From positions 1 to 29,412 of the IMG/VR virus record IMGVR_UViG_3300017989_000342: DNA of 29,412 nucleotides, one strand, 5' to 3'. Within the stretch, counting starts at the first letter, position 1. Every line of letters starts with the position of its first letter. This stretch comes from a virus. The notes under the pieces were generated by a model. The model saw nothing but the letters and a program-made list of their open reading frames with translations. It had not been told where the DNA came from and made no database searches. The position numbers and the translations under genes are program-made. Below are positions 1-7,055 of this stretch, piece by piece.

Positions 1-348
1 AACGCCTAGTTGACCGGCAGCCTGTGCAATTCCTAAAAGTTCATTAGTCGATACAGGAATTTCACTAGATAATTTTTGAAACTCTTTACCAAATTTTTCT
101 AATCTTTTTCCTTCAATATTAGTTGTTTTACCTACACCTACTAAAGCAGTTTCATAATCAGCAAATGATTTAGTTACTAAAGCGATAGAGGCAGCAAAAC
201 CGGCAAAAGCTACTGCAGATGTTTTAGCTGTTTTGGACAAAACTTTTTCTAGATCTTTAGTTTCTTTTTTTACTTTATCTATTTCATCTAAAAAATCTTT
301 AGCATTACCATTAATTTCAATAATTAATTTTTGATCTTTATCCGCCAT
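1..348 (-). CDS. Phage tail tape measure protein, N-terminal part (3' end outside window)
   Basis: The first 116 residues of a tape measure protein, which sets tail length and helps DNA pass through the envelope. The N-terminus has a short charged stretch (residues 1-40), a small hydrophobic alanine-rich segment (about 45-60), then the family signature: [15 protein letters not shown] near 63-77 and [20 protein letters not shown] at the cut end. The ATG overlaps the stop of the upstream chaperone gene by one base (TAATG), so the two are probably translationally coupled. The remainder lies beyond base 1. The recognition rests on well-known sequence patterns of tape measure N-termini and is firm despite truncation. 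Confidence 0.9.
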   Translation of the reverse strand, partial: MADKDQKLIIEINGNAKDFLDEIDKVKKETKDLEKVLSKTAKTSAVAFAGFAASIALVTKSFADYETALVGVGKTTNIEGKRLEKFGKEFQKLSSEIPVSTNELLGIAQAAGQLGV

Positions 349-1028
349 TATTTACTATCCTTGGATTTATTTTTTTCATAACGAGATTGTAGTTCTTTTA
401 AAGCATCTAACGCCTGTTGTTCTTGATCTGCTTCCTCTTCTTCTGAAATATCGTTAAATTTTATTCTTGGTTTAAGTTTCTTACCTTGAAGTGCTGCCTG
501 TACTTCTAGCTCTTCATAAGATTTATCTCCTATTACGGTAAGTAACATATGTAATTGACGTAAAGTCAATTGATAAAATTGATCTAATGTATATCCATAT
601 CTTTTTGCAACTGTATCGAAATAACCTACATAGCAAGGGGTTCCTTCATTCTCTGTACCTTTTATTTCTTGAAGCTCTTTATATCTTTTTTTATTTTTAA
701 TAAGAGGCATCGATAGCCTGATAGATAAATTTAATGCCTCATACATTTTTGCTGATTTATCCACTATAGAATCTTTCCCAGATAATACTTCCTTTTTAAA
801 CTCTATTATGGAGTTTTTAAATTCTGATTTGTTTATTACTAATATCCATATAATATTAAGAAGCTCTAAAGCATCCTTCTTTATATAATTAAAAATTTCA
901 TCTAAAGATCCGTATCTTTCTTGAAGTAATACTTCCTTTTGGAGAGTTAAAAGAGATATAGAAATATCTTTATCATTAATCTTGATAACCGGATTTGAGG
1001 GGCTTAGCTCTGAAACTGTAAAACTCAT
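348..1028 (-). CDS. Putative tail assembly chaperone
   Basis: A 226-residue soluble, acidic protein directly upstream of and overlapping the tape measure gene, the usual place of tail assembly chaperones (lambda gpG/gpGT role: keeping the tape measure soluble while the tube polymerises on it). Residues about 1-125 are helical. Residues 130-170 carry the motif [22 protein letters not shown], and the C-terminus (195-226) is a charged E/K-rich tail. A GGAG ribosome binding site precedes the ATG. Many chaperones are made in two forms by a -1 frameshift; I found no convincing slippery heptamer, so the two parts may be permanently joined here. The function is inferred mainly from position. Confidence 0.6.
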   Translation of the reverse strand: MSFTVSELSPSNPVIKINDKDISISLLTLQKEVLLQERYGSLDEIFNYIKKDALELLNIIWILVINKSEFKNSIIEFKKEVLSGKDSIVDKSAKMYEALNLSIRLSMPLIKNKKRYKELQEIKGTENEGTPCYVGYFDTVAKRYGYTLDQFYQLTLRQLHMLLTVIGDKSYEELEVQAALQGKKLKPRIKFNDISEEEEADQEQQALDALKELQSRYEKNKSKDSK

Positions 1029-1098
1029 CTACACTCCTATAATCAAATTGTATAATTTTTATACAAATAAAGCATGTCCTTTTTTGTCTGACATTTTG

Positions 1099-1127
1099 TT
1101 GACACAAAGCGTCTTACGTGATATGAT
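1099..1127 (+). promoter_or_regulatory. Sigma70-type promoter of the moron cassette
   Basis: TTGACA at 1099-1104 and TATGAT at 1122-1127 are separated by 17 bases, almost perfect consensus. Transcription would start near 1134, just before a GGGAG ribosome binding site and the ATG at 1148. This gives the plus-strand cassette independent expression against the surrounding minus-strand late genes. Confidence 0.85.
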
Positions 1128-1147
1128 GGTTTCATCAGGGAGAAATT

Positions 1148-1327
1148 ATGAAATATAAATTAGAATTAAAAAAAGTAAATCAAGAAATAGAAAAACTAGA
1201 AAAAGAATGGGATTTAGCAGATAAAAATAATGATTACCGAAAATGCGAGAAGATAACTGAAATATTAGAAAAAAAGAATAAGCTTAAAGAAGGATTGGAA
1301 TTTATAATTAAATTTAGTGCGCCATAG
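1148..1327 (+). CDS. Small coiled-coil protein of the moron cassette
   Basis: A 59-residue ORF, MKYKLELKKVNQEIEKLEKE..., very rich in K and E and predicted to be almost entirely one helix or coiled coil (residues 1-52). It starts 14 bases after the predicted transcription start, behind the sequence ATCAGGGAGAAAT, a strong ribosome binding site shared with the first early gene. The stop TAG is followed by AGGAGG, the ribosome binding site of the next gene. I do not recognise a family. As first gene of a self-promoted cassette with a probable DNA-binding protein and a lipoprotein, it may be expressed from a prophage. Confidence 0.65.
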   Translation: MKYKLELKKVNQEIEKLEKEWDLADKNNDYRKCEKITEILEKKNKLKEGLEFIIKFSAP

Positions 1328-1335
1328 GAGGGGAT

Positions 1336-1542
1336 ATGAGTATAAGGTTGAAAAAAAGTAAGAAAAACAAAACAAGTAAAATAAGCTTTAGATGTTTAGA
1401 GGAAGAAGAAAATAAACTGCAGCAGAAAGCAAATATATATACTGATGGTAATTTATCGGAGTATCTACTTTTTGCTGGTTTAAATTTTGTACCTAGTAAA
1501 GAAGACTTTGAAGAAACCAATAAAAAAGGGAGAAAGAAATGA
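1336..1542 (+). CDS. Ribbon-helix-helix/MobC-like DNA-binding protein
   Basis: A 68-residue basic protein. After a lysine-rich arm (5-16) comes ISFRCLEEEENKLQQKA, a beta strand followed by a helix, then a turn and LSEYLLFAGLNFVP. This is the arrangement seen in ribbon-helix-helix proteins and MobC-like relaxosome accessory proteins, whose strands insert into the major groove as dimers. A plausible job is autorepression of the promoter at 1099-1127 or regulation elsewhere in the phage. An AGGAGG ribosome binding site precedes the ATG, and its stop overlaps the lipoprotein start (ATGA). The family assignment is from pattern only. Confidence 0.6.
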   Translation: MSIRLKKSKKNKTSKISFRCLEEEENKLQQKANIYTDGNLSEYLLFAGLNFVPSKEDFEETNKKGRKK

Positions 1543-1973
1543 AAGTATTAGTTTTATTGTTCTTAATTGTATCTTGTGCTAGTTCAATAATACCAAAAGA
1601 ACAAAGAAAATTAAGTATTATTGAAGAGACTAATAATGATTATGAGGATGCTATGATTTATATTGCTAAATCTTTTGGGGATAGTTCTAAAGCAGTTAAG
1701 TACCATAATAAGCAGAAAAGAACTATTATCATAAAAGGAAATACCGAATGCAATATATTCAGGCAGTGGGGTGATCCTAATAAATATCTTTTACAATTTA
1801 CTGCTACAATTAGATTTAAAGTTGGAAAAGTTCACTTGCTATTTGAAAATCTATATATCTCTAGTAGATTAGGCCAACCGGTTTCATGGGGATATAATCA
1901 ATTATCTGATGATTCAAAAGTTAAAAAATCTCAGGAATGTCTTCAATCATTTATTAATGGAATTTATCAATAA
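1539..1973 (+). CDS. Phage-borne lipoprotein, DUF4468-like
   Basis: A 144-residue lipoprotein precursor. Residues 1-12 form a short hydrophobic signal ending in the lipobox LIVSC, so Cys13 would be lipidated after cleavage by signal peptidase II. The mature part (IIEETNNDYEDAMIYIAKSF... then TIIIKGNTEC..., an FTATIRFKVG strand) resembles the DUF4468 fold, with an N-terminal helix and a beta sheet. It follows the RHH gene with an ATGA overlap. Phage-encoded lipoproteins placed as morons often alter the lysogen surface, for example by superinfection exclusion (lambda Bor and Llp are other phage lipoproteins). That role is inference; the lipobox is seen directly. Confidence 0.7.
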   Translation: MKVLVLLFLIVSCASSIIPKEQRKLSIIEETNNDYEDAMIYIAKSFGDSSKAVKYHNKQKRTIIIKGNTECNIFRQWGDPNKYLLQFTATIRFKVGKVHLLFENLYISSRLGQPVSWGYNQLSDDSKVKKSQECLQSFINGIYQ

Positions 1974-1997
1974 AAAGGAGGGGGTTAACCCCCTCCC
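1974..1997 (-). terminator. Rho-independent terminator after the tail tube gene
   Basis: A perfect 8-bp GC-rich stem (GGAGGGGG, 1977-1984; CCCCCTCC, 1989-1996) with a TTAA loop. Read on the minus strand it is followed by TTTTT, so it stops leftward transcription 28 bases after the tube gene stop. On the plus strand there is no T tract, so it is at best a weak stop for the moron cassette, whose TAA it almost touches. Confidence 0.85.
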
Positions 1998-2023
1998 ATA
2001 TAGTTACTTGAAATCATCCGTGA

Positions 2024-2926
2024 TTAACAAGATCCTACACCTGCTTTAGCTCTAATTGTAGCAACTTTATCTTCGCATCCATCTTGAACAAGCTTCATAG
2101 CAAGCTCAGGGATAGCAAAAGTTTGCTCTTCAAATGGGATAGGCATACCAGAACCAACAACTCTATAAAGTTCCATCTCAAAAGTATCGCCATTAGCTCG
2201 TTTCTGGCCAAGACACAGTTGACGATGTTCTGGGAAAATTGTTGAACCTGATCCGATATCAATTGTAGAAAGACCGTTGTGTGCTGATCTAACGCTAAAT
2301 CTAGCGGTATCGTCTGCAGTCATTCCAATTGTACCAGAACCACCTGTAAGTTCTACACCAAGCCCAACAATTTCAACGGCTGCGCCTGTGGTAATAGTTA
2401 AAGGCGAGTCAGTAATTTTAAGATCTTCATTAAGATACTCAAGCACATTTGTTGCGCCAAGTTTCTTGAATTCGATATCAGTTAAAGCATATACGTCTAC
2501 AGTCGTTGCCGTAACTGCTTTAACAATATAGATACCGTCTTTAAGATCCTCATCACTTCCAGATTTTACCGCCACAGAAGCAATCCCTGTTGATGCATCT
2601 AGAACAGATTCATTAAGAACATTAGCAAAATCCCCTACTGTACCAGTAGCAGAAGCCGCAGTTGTTGTGACACTTGCTCCTAGGAAAAGTTCAAACATAA
2701 AATCAGGCATAGATTTAACTGTAGCAGTCCATTCACTAGAAATGGTTTTCGATTCAACTGCCCATGCGAACTTGTTGGAACCTCCGAATAGCTCCTCGAA
2801 TTCACTAGAAAGTGTCATCGTACCTCCACCTAGAACTTTCAAAATACCATATGGCAATCCATCACTTATCCTAAAAGGACAAATTGAATGAATACCATAA
2901 TTAATTCTATTGTAACCAAAACTCAT
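2024..2926 (-). CDS. Major tail tube protein
   Basis: A 300-residue structural protein that polymerises into the tube of the non-contractile tail. The N-terminus has the tail tube pattern PYGILKVLGGGTMTLSSEF, followed by a glycine/serine-rich segment and VESKTISSEWTATVKSMP. The middle (about 100-240) holds alternating beta strands with many T, V and G residues, probably an Ig-like insertion between the two halves of the tube fold, and the C-terminus closes with PIPFEEQTFAIPELAMKL. It is followed directly by a strong terminator, as expected for a very abundant protein. Siphovirus assignment comes from the tube plus the absence of a sheath gene in the window. Confidence 0.8.
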   Translation of the reverse strand: MSFGYNRINYGIHSICPFRISDGLPYGILKVLGGGTMTLSSEFEELFGGSNKFAWAVESKTISSEWTATVKSMPDFMFELFLGASVTTTAASATGTVGDFANVLNESVLDASTGIASVAVKSGSDEDLKDGIYIVKAVTATTVDVYALTDIEFKKLGATNVLEYLNEDLKITDSPLTITTGAAVEIVGLGVELTGGSGTIGMTADDTARFSVRSAHNGLSTIDIGSGSTIFPEHRQLCLGQKRANGDTFEMELYRVVGSGMPIPFEEQTFAIPELAMKLVQDGCEDKVATIRAKAGVGSC

Positions 2927-2933
2927 TTTTACC

Positions 2934-3119
2934 TCACTGTTTAATTACTTTTTCGGTTTTAAGATTTGGCAAAAACATTTTGTGCACTTCTATAGCTTCT
3001 CCCTTCTTCAGTTCGTAATAAAACTCATTCATTTTAATTACAAAATCCTTTAAAGGCATAACTTTTTTAAGGTCACTTTTTGTTTTTACTTCCTCTTTTT
3101 CTTTTTTCACATCTTCCAT
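2934..3119 (-). CDS. Small conserved-type phage protein upstream of the tube gene
   Basis: A 61-residue protein with a charged start (residues 1-20, K/E-rich) and then KDFVIKMNEFYYELKKGEAIEV, a small beta-hairpin-like region ending in MFLPNLKTEKVIK. The pattern of a short beta domain with a closing LKTEKVI helix recurs in small phage proteins of head-tail modules, and a loosely similar gene sits at 8478-8732 after the capsid gene. The function is unknown. It sits 7 bases before the tube gene and 15 bases after the tail terminator candidate, so it is part of the late operon. It may assist tube assembly; no direct evidence. Confidence 0.6.
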   Translation of the reverse strand: MEDVKKEKEEVKTKSDLKKVMPLKDFVIKMNEFYYELKKGEAIEVHKMFLPNLKTEKVIKQ

Positions 3120-3134
3120 AAATACTCCCTTACT

Positions 3135-3623
3135 CTAATTAGCAGTCACTGAGGCCGTGACTTCTAGGCCAATTGTGAGTATTACTTTTTTATTACTATA
3201 TGGAAAAGCATCAGGTCTGAGGCTAGACACCAGAGGTTTAGCATAATTCCGAAATACATCGGGATTTTTCATGATAACCTGCTTTAATGCTCTTCTATAT
3301 CGTAAAAGTTTATATAATGTATTTGATCTTTGCGATTCTCCTTTATCAATAGTAGCTATTTGAAATGTGATAACAACATCTTCAATAAAATTATCTACAT
3401 TAGCTTCTCTTGGCGGAGTATCAACTAGACCATACTGAATCCAAAATCCTTTATAATTAAGTATCCTTGAATCTAATGTTTCAAAAATATATTTATCAGT
3501 TGGTATATGATCTAAAGTTAAAGAATCATTTTTTTCTGCATTAATACAATCAATTTCATCATTTAATTTTTCTTTAAATAATGTTTCTATATCTTTAATC
3601 ATTAATTCTTCATCATAAAACAT
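3135..3623 (-). CDS. Putative tail terminator / gp37-like protein
   Basis: A 162-residue protein lying between the gpG-like tail completion gene and the tube gene, the standard slot for the tail terminator that caps the tube. It begins with an acidic helix (DEELMIKDIETLFKEKL). Alternating strands follow (FIEDVVITFQIATIDKG), then a helix LYKLLRYRRALKQVI and a final strand KVILTIGLEVTASV, the alpha-beta order of gpU-like and DUF1834-like proteins. Its ATG overlaps the preceding stop (TAATG). The role rests on synteny and predicted fold, not on a diagnostic motif. Confidence 0.5.
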   Translation of the reverse strand: MFYDEELMIKDIETLFKEKLNDEIDCINAEKNDSLTLDHIPTDKYIFETLDSRILNYKGFWIQYGLVDTPPREANVDNFIEDVVITFQIATIDKGESQRSNTLYKLLRYRRALKQVIMKNPDVFRNYAKPLVSSLRPDAFPYSNKKVILTIGLEVTASVTAN

Positions 3624-4207
3624 TATTTAACCTTTCCTGTTACAATTTGTTTAATATGTTCTTGTATAATAGCTTTCCATCTTTCACGTCTTCCGTAAAG
3701 CCTGGAATCTTTAGATTTATCTCCCGGCCCTCCTGTAATAAATATAAATTTACGTTGAGGTAAAGTTTTTCTAGGAGCATCACTTTGGTGAAATTTGCCG
3801 TAAGGAACGGATGTACCTATTTGAAGAGATTTTCTTCCTAAAAAGAATATCGAATATCTATGATTTTTAGATAAGGTAGAATCTTTTAAATCTCCGGTTT
3901 CTCCGAATAAAATTGGTGCCCATGGATGCCCTGTTTTCTTTTCTTTTAATGCTTCTGCCCTTTCTCTTTTTGTTTGATTACCGAATCCACTCATAGCATT
4001 GTAATTAAAGCCTCCTAGTGGATTATAAAGCCCTTCACTTTTAAGATTAAATAATTGTTTCTGTGATCGATAAAAATCAGAAGCAATTAACCTAAAAGGT
4101 GTGCGAAAATCATCAGTAAATCTTCCTAATGCATTAATAGATCTTTCAAAATCTTGATTATTTCTAATAGTCCATTTAAAAGGTTTATTATTGCTTTTTC
4201 TTACCAA
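3623..4207 (-). CDS. Mu gpG-like virion morphogenesis / tail completion protein
   Basis: A 194-residue basic protein. An N-terminal helical part is followed by a loop rich in G/N/K (about 60-100). The family signature is near residues 130-152: GTSVPYGKFHQSDAPRKTLP with QRKFIFI, matching the conserved vPYa-x-HQ-x(n)-iPaRpFl pattern of the phage virion morphogenesis family (Mu gpG), where the protein joins tail to head or completes the tail. It overlaps the connector gene by 7 bases upstream and the next gene by one base downstream. A basic C-terminus (KQIVTGKVK) ends it. Assignment is good at the family level. Confidence 0.75.
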   Translation of the reverse strand: MVRKSNNKPFKWTIRNNQDFERSINALGRFTDDFRTPFRLIASDFYRSQKQLFNLKSEGLYNPLGGFNYNAMSGFGNQTKRERAEALKEKKTGHPWAPILFGETGDLKDSTLSKNHRYSIFFLGRKSLQIGTSVPYGKFHQSDAPRKTLPQRKFIFITGGPGDKSKDSRLYGRRERWKAIIQEHIKQIVTGKVK

Positions 4208-4662
4208 TTATCTGCTCCTTTCTCAAATATTCTGCCAGTTGTCGCTTTAACAGACATCTTATTCTTTTGTGTAGGAGTACCTATATAAACTGCATCGGGT
4301 AATTTCATAGTAGGTTCGCATTGACGACAAGTCTTTTTATCTTTTTCAGGAACTAGCGCTTTCATAAGCATTTCTGCTTTTTTACACCATGTAGGTTTTT
4401 TATCTGCTTCAGCATAATCATTTAAAATATCATCTACAATACAAGCAACTTTAAACATTTGAAGTTGCTTTAAAACTTTAAATGACTCGGGATTTTGTAA
4501 TTCAGTTATAGGCATCTCATAAAGTGTGCCTATTTTAGAATCAATCATTGCGGTAGTATTAGCAATAAATAGATCTAAATCAGTATCATCTACTGCAGCT
4601 TCTGTGTTATCTGCAAAATCTCTAAACATTGCTTTTACATCGTCTTTAGTTGCATAGCTCAT
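4201..4662 (-). CDS. Head-tail connector, DUF1320 (Mu gp36-like)
   Basis: A 153-residue helical protein beginning MSYATKDDVKAMF, then DLDLFIANTTAMIDSKIG, the typical start of DUF1320 adaptor proteins. These bind under the portal and connect the head to the tail. A helix with FKVACIVDDILND follows, and a C-terminal tail has a CRQC pair (about 112-115). The place in the order connector, gpG-like, terminator, tube agrees with the role. It overlaps the upstream membrane protein gene by 17 bases. The Cys pair may bind metal or be incidental. Confidence 0.75.
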   Translation of the reverse strand: MSYATKDDVKAMFRDFADNTEAAVDDTDLDLFIANTTAMIDSKIGTLYEMPITELQNPESFKVLKQLQMFKVACIVDDILNDYAEADKKPTWCKKAEMLMKALVPEKDKKTCRQCEPTMKLPDAVYIGTPTQKNKMSVKATTGRIFEKGADNW

Positions 4663-4897
4663 GTTGACATTCCCTTTTTTCTAATTTGTTTAATCTATGA
4701 AAAATCTCTCTTACATTTTTTTCTAATTCCTCTATTCTTCTTTCTTTACTCTCACTTCTTACACTTATTTCTGCTAACTTTACTTTAACAGCATTTAAGT
4801 CTAAAAAGATTCCTCTTAAAAAGAAAGCATTAACTGATAATCCTAAGGTACACAATGAACCCACAATACTGATAATAACAATATATTCAATTTTCAT
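4646..4897 (-). CDS. Small membrane-anchored coiled-coil protein (i-spanin-like layout)
   Basis: An 83-residue protein with one N-terminal membrane segment (about residues 4-28, IEYIVIISIVGSLCTLGLSV) and then a long charged coiled coil (35-75, with RIEELEKNVREIFHRLNKLE). One membrane helix followed by an extended coiled coil is the layout of i-spanins and of several phage lysis accessory proteins, and the gene follows a putative peptidoglycan amidase with an 11-base overlap. It could instead be a virion-associated membrane protein. The CxxxxC at the C-terminus is noted without a known role. The lysis role is inferred. Confidence 0.55.
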   Translation of the reverse strand: MKIEYIVIISIVGSLCTLGLSVNAFFLRGIFLDLNAVKVKLAEISVRSESKERRIEELEKNVREIFHRLNKLEKRECQHELCN

Positions 4898-5486
4898 CTT
4901 CTATCCTTGAATCGATTATAACCTCAAAGAATTCTTCATCGAGGAATGTATTTTCATCATATATTTTTTTAGCTTTTGCTATATTATTACATTTTAAATT
5001 TATATAAGGAAAAACACATTTAAAACATTCAGCTACTAGTTCAAAACAGTACAGATTTTTATTTCCTATTTTAAACATATAGTCGTACTCTATATCTTTA
5101 AAACCTAAAGCAGCATCTTGAATAGCATATTTAAATTTATCATAATCTCTTATAAATGTTGGTTTACATCCTATAACTAAATCTTTGGTAGTTAAAAAGG
5201 TAACTAAATCAGTTAATACCGCTCCTTTTCCAGTTGCTTCTGCTACATATCGAATATCAGTATGATCAATTTTTCCTATGTAAATACCTGCATGTTTTAT
5301 TTCAGTAGGATTAATTAAATTGGAAAGTTCTCCATTTGTTTTAGTTAAAAACACTGTACCTATTTCGATACTTTCTCTCCATTTATAATAATGTATTCCT
5401 GTTATTTTTTTATGAGTAAAAGGGAAATGCAGCTTTCCCCAAAACTTTATAAAAGGTGTTAATATTCTAAATAATAAATCAATCAT
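4887..5486 (-). CDS. YiiX/NlpC-P60-like permuted papain-fold amidase
   Basis: A 199-residue protein with the features of circularly permuted NlpC/P60-like hydrolases: a strand with EIGTVFLTKTNG (41-52), the histidine motif EIKHAGIYIG (His65), the acidic motif AEATGKGA (Glu83) and the nucleophile motif NLYCFELVAECF (Cys147). Such enzymes cleave amide or thioester bonds in peptidoglycan or lipids. In phages they act as endolysins or as virion-associated cell wall hydrolases. A hydrophobic N-terminus (about 3-16) may direct it to the membrane. No holin-like four-helix partner is visible. Family membership is fairly safe; the substrate is unknown. Confidence 0.7.
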   Translation of the reverse strand: MIDLLFRILTPFIKFWGKLHFPFTHKKITGIHYYKWRESIEIGTVFLTKTNGELSNLINPTEIKHAGIYIGKIDHTDIRYVAEATGKGAVLTDLVTFLTTKDLVIGCKPTFIRDYDKFKYAIQDAALGFKDIEYDYMFKIGNKNLYCFELVAECFKCVFPYINLKCNNIAKAKKIYDENTFLDEEFFEVIIDSRIEDEN

Positions 5487-5494
5487 AATTACGC

Positions 5495-6127
5495 CTATGA
5501 AGTAACTACCTCATGAAAAATTAAATTAAATCCTACAGTTTTATCTGAGGCAGTATCATTCTTATAGGTAACAATAATTTGCATGTGTTCAAAAACATCA
5601 GCATCGTAATCCGATTTATCTGAATAAAGTAATTCTGATACTACAACATCAAAACCGAATTGGTTTAATAAAATATCCGCCGGCATCCCATAAGCTGCAG
5701 CTATATTAGCATCTACAGGAGATTTAACAAGTAAGTCTACACGATCTAAAGCATTAGCATCTATAATTTCAAGCTTATTAATTTTGGCCTTTGTGTAGGG
5801 TACTACAAAGACAATATCCTTCTCTTGCCCAGCTGGAATAGTCTCTTTTACTCCATGCTTACGACGAAATAATTTAGAGCCATCCTTTAACACTTTTGTA
5901 GCAAATGGTTCTCTTGAGTAGAAACTTCCAATCTTTTTATTAGCATTAGGTAGATAATTAGCTTCGTAGTTTTCATTTTCATCCTGATCCAATGAATGTT
6001 TAAAAATTAATGGGCCGTCAATGGCCACCAATTGATACTGATCATTGGTTTTATAACTAAAATGATCTAGCAGTTTGCTATTCACTTCATTTTTCCAATC
6101 TAAATAATTTAAATTAATTGTAATCAT
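5495..6127 (-). CDS. Virion structural protein with LNQFGF/YDAD motifs
   Basis: A 210-residue protein. I start it at the ATG at 6127 rather than an in-frame start 78 bases upstream, because this ATG has a GAGGAA ribosome binding site and lies one base after the preceding stop. Predicted mostly beta. The middle has INKLEIIDANALDRVDLLVK, then DILLNQFGFDVVVSELLY, SDYDADVFEHMQI and a closing NLIFHEV strand. This set of motifs recurs in uncharacterised structural proteins of marine and environmental phages. A role in fibres or head decoration is likely from its neighbours, but the exact position in the virion is not known. Confidence 0.6.
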   Translation of the reverse strand: MITINLNYLDWKNEVNSKLLDHFSYKTNDQYQLVAIDGPLIFKHSLDQDENENYEANYLPNANKKIGSFYSREPFATKVLKDGSKLFRRKHGVKETIPAGQEKDIVFVVPYTKAKINKLEIIDANALDRVDLLVKSPVDANIAAAYGMPADILLNQFGFDVVVSELLYSDKSDYDADVFEHMQIIVTYKNDTASDKTVGFNLIFHEVVTS

Positions 6128-6128
6128 A

Positions 6129-6539
6129 TCATTCCTCAACTTCACCGATAAAAATACTATAAGCCTGTAAATCCCTTCTTTGACTACTAGAGTTTGATTT
6201 TGCAAAAATTTTTACACTGCTATAAAATTCCACTGGATTACTAAATCCTAATTTACAAATATTGCCACCTTTATGAACTTTTAGTGGGTAGGTAATATTT
6301 CTCCCATCTGTCAAATTAAAGTAATCTAAAAATGCATTAATGTCTTGCTCTAGTATAATAGAGTTATCAAGTTCAACCTTGAGAATGACATCATCATTGT
6401 TAAATTTAAATAGCGAAGTTACATAAATTCCCTTACCTTCAAAATTAAAAATTTCTATATAGTCGTCAGTAACTACAGGTAAGTTTATTTTATTTTTTGA
6501 AAAGAAATGTTTTAAGTTAGCACCTATATTAATTTTCAT
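6129..6539 (-). CDS. Beta-rich virion protein, paralogue of its upstream neighbour
   Basis: A 136-residue beta-rich protein. It shares the order of motifs with the next gene upstream (6541-7050): an early strand pair (IEIFNFEGKGIYVTSLFKFNN), then LKVELDNSIIL, then FSNPVEFYSSVKIFAKS and a closing SIFIG. The neighbour has GIITISGFLLSFNN, VRLEIDGIEIF, FPMKSSSSLKIQARS and SIIQVG in the same places. This suggests tandem duplication of a small beta-sandwich. Probably part of a head or tail fibre/decoration complex. There is a one-base gap to the next gene and very tight spacing upstream. Confidence 0.6.
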   Translation of the reverse strand: MKINIGANLKHFFSKNKINLPVVTDDYIEIFNFEGKGIYVTSLFKFNNDDVILKVELDNSIILEQDINAFLDYFNLTDGRNITYPLKVHKGGNICKLGFSNPVEFYSSVKIFAKSNSSSQRRDLQAYSIFIGEVEE

Positions 6540-6540
6540 C

Positions 6541-7050
6541 TTAACCCACCTGGATAATACTTCCTAAATATTTTTTAGACTCACCTGTCTCAGATCTTGC
6601 CTGAATTTTTAATGAACTTGAGGATTTCATTGGGAAATTAGGTGTAAAATAAAAGACTTTCAACGCATCATTCCAACTTACATAAGTCTGTGGTTGAGAT
6701 GCCGAATTCCAATCTGACACATCTTTAAATTTCTCAACATTGATATCAAAGATTTCAATACCATCAATCTCTAGCCTTACCCACACCTTTTTATTATTAA
6801 ATGATAGCAGAAAACCTGATATTGTAATGATGCCAATTCCACTATATATATCGTAATAGGTTGTATCACTTAATACATAATCTTGATCATATTCTTGCAA
6901 TATCTCTAATTCTGTACTTATTGATGTTTCAGAGTCAACGAGTAATCGCTGACTCCCATCAGGTTTAAGTATAACATCGGCTGCGTATTCTTCATCACGA
7001 CCGACTATTCTCACACTCTCAGATTGTTTTTGCTCTTCAATATCAGCCAT
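6541..7050 (-). CDS. Beta-rich virion protein, tandem paralogue
   Basis: A 169-residue protein with an acidic, flexible N-terminus (1-45, MADIEEQKQSESVRIVGRDE...) and a beta-sandwich-like domain (about 55-169). The domain has the motifs GIITISGFLLSFNN, VRLEIDGIEIF, FPMKSSSSLKIQARS and SIIQVG, matching the downstream gene. The extra N-terminal arm resembles the start of the repeat protein just upstream (both begin MAD and contain repeated DG/VD runs), so the arm may be a shared docking segment for the particle. The function is unknown beyond probable virion structure. Confidence 0.6.
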   Translation of the reverse strand: MADIEEQKQSESVRIVGRDEEYAADVILKPDGSQRLLVDSETSISTELEILQEYDQDYVLSDTTYYDIYSGIGIITISGFLLSFNNKKVWVRLEIDGIEIFDINVEKFKDVSDWNSASQPQTYVSWNDALKVFYFTPNFPMKSSSSLKIQARSETGESKKYLGSIIQVG

Positions 7051-7055
7051 CTAAA

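Noticed and set aside
348-480. Programmed -1 frameshift at the end of the tail chaperone gene
   Set aside because: No XXXYYYZ slippery heptamer in the correct frame is visible near the 3' end, and the tape measure ATG directly overlaps the stop.
2277-2891. Plus-strand open frames opposite the tail tube gene
   Set aside because: They are antisense shadows of a clear structural gene, with no ribosome binding sites or recognisable domains.
6128-6205. Upstream in-frame start of the gene at 5495-6127
   Set aside because: It would overlap the preceding gene by 77 bases and lacks a ribosome binding site, whereas the ATG at 6127 has GAGGAA and follows the previous stop by one base.
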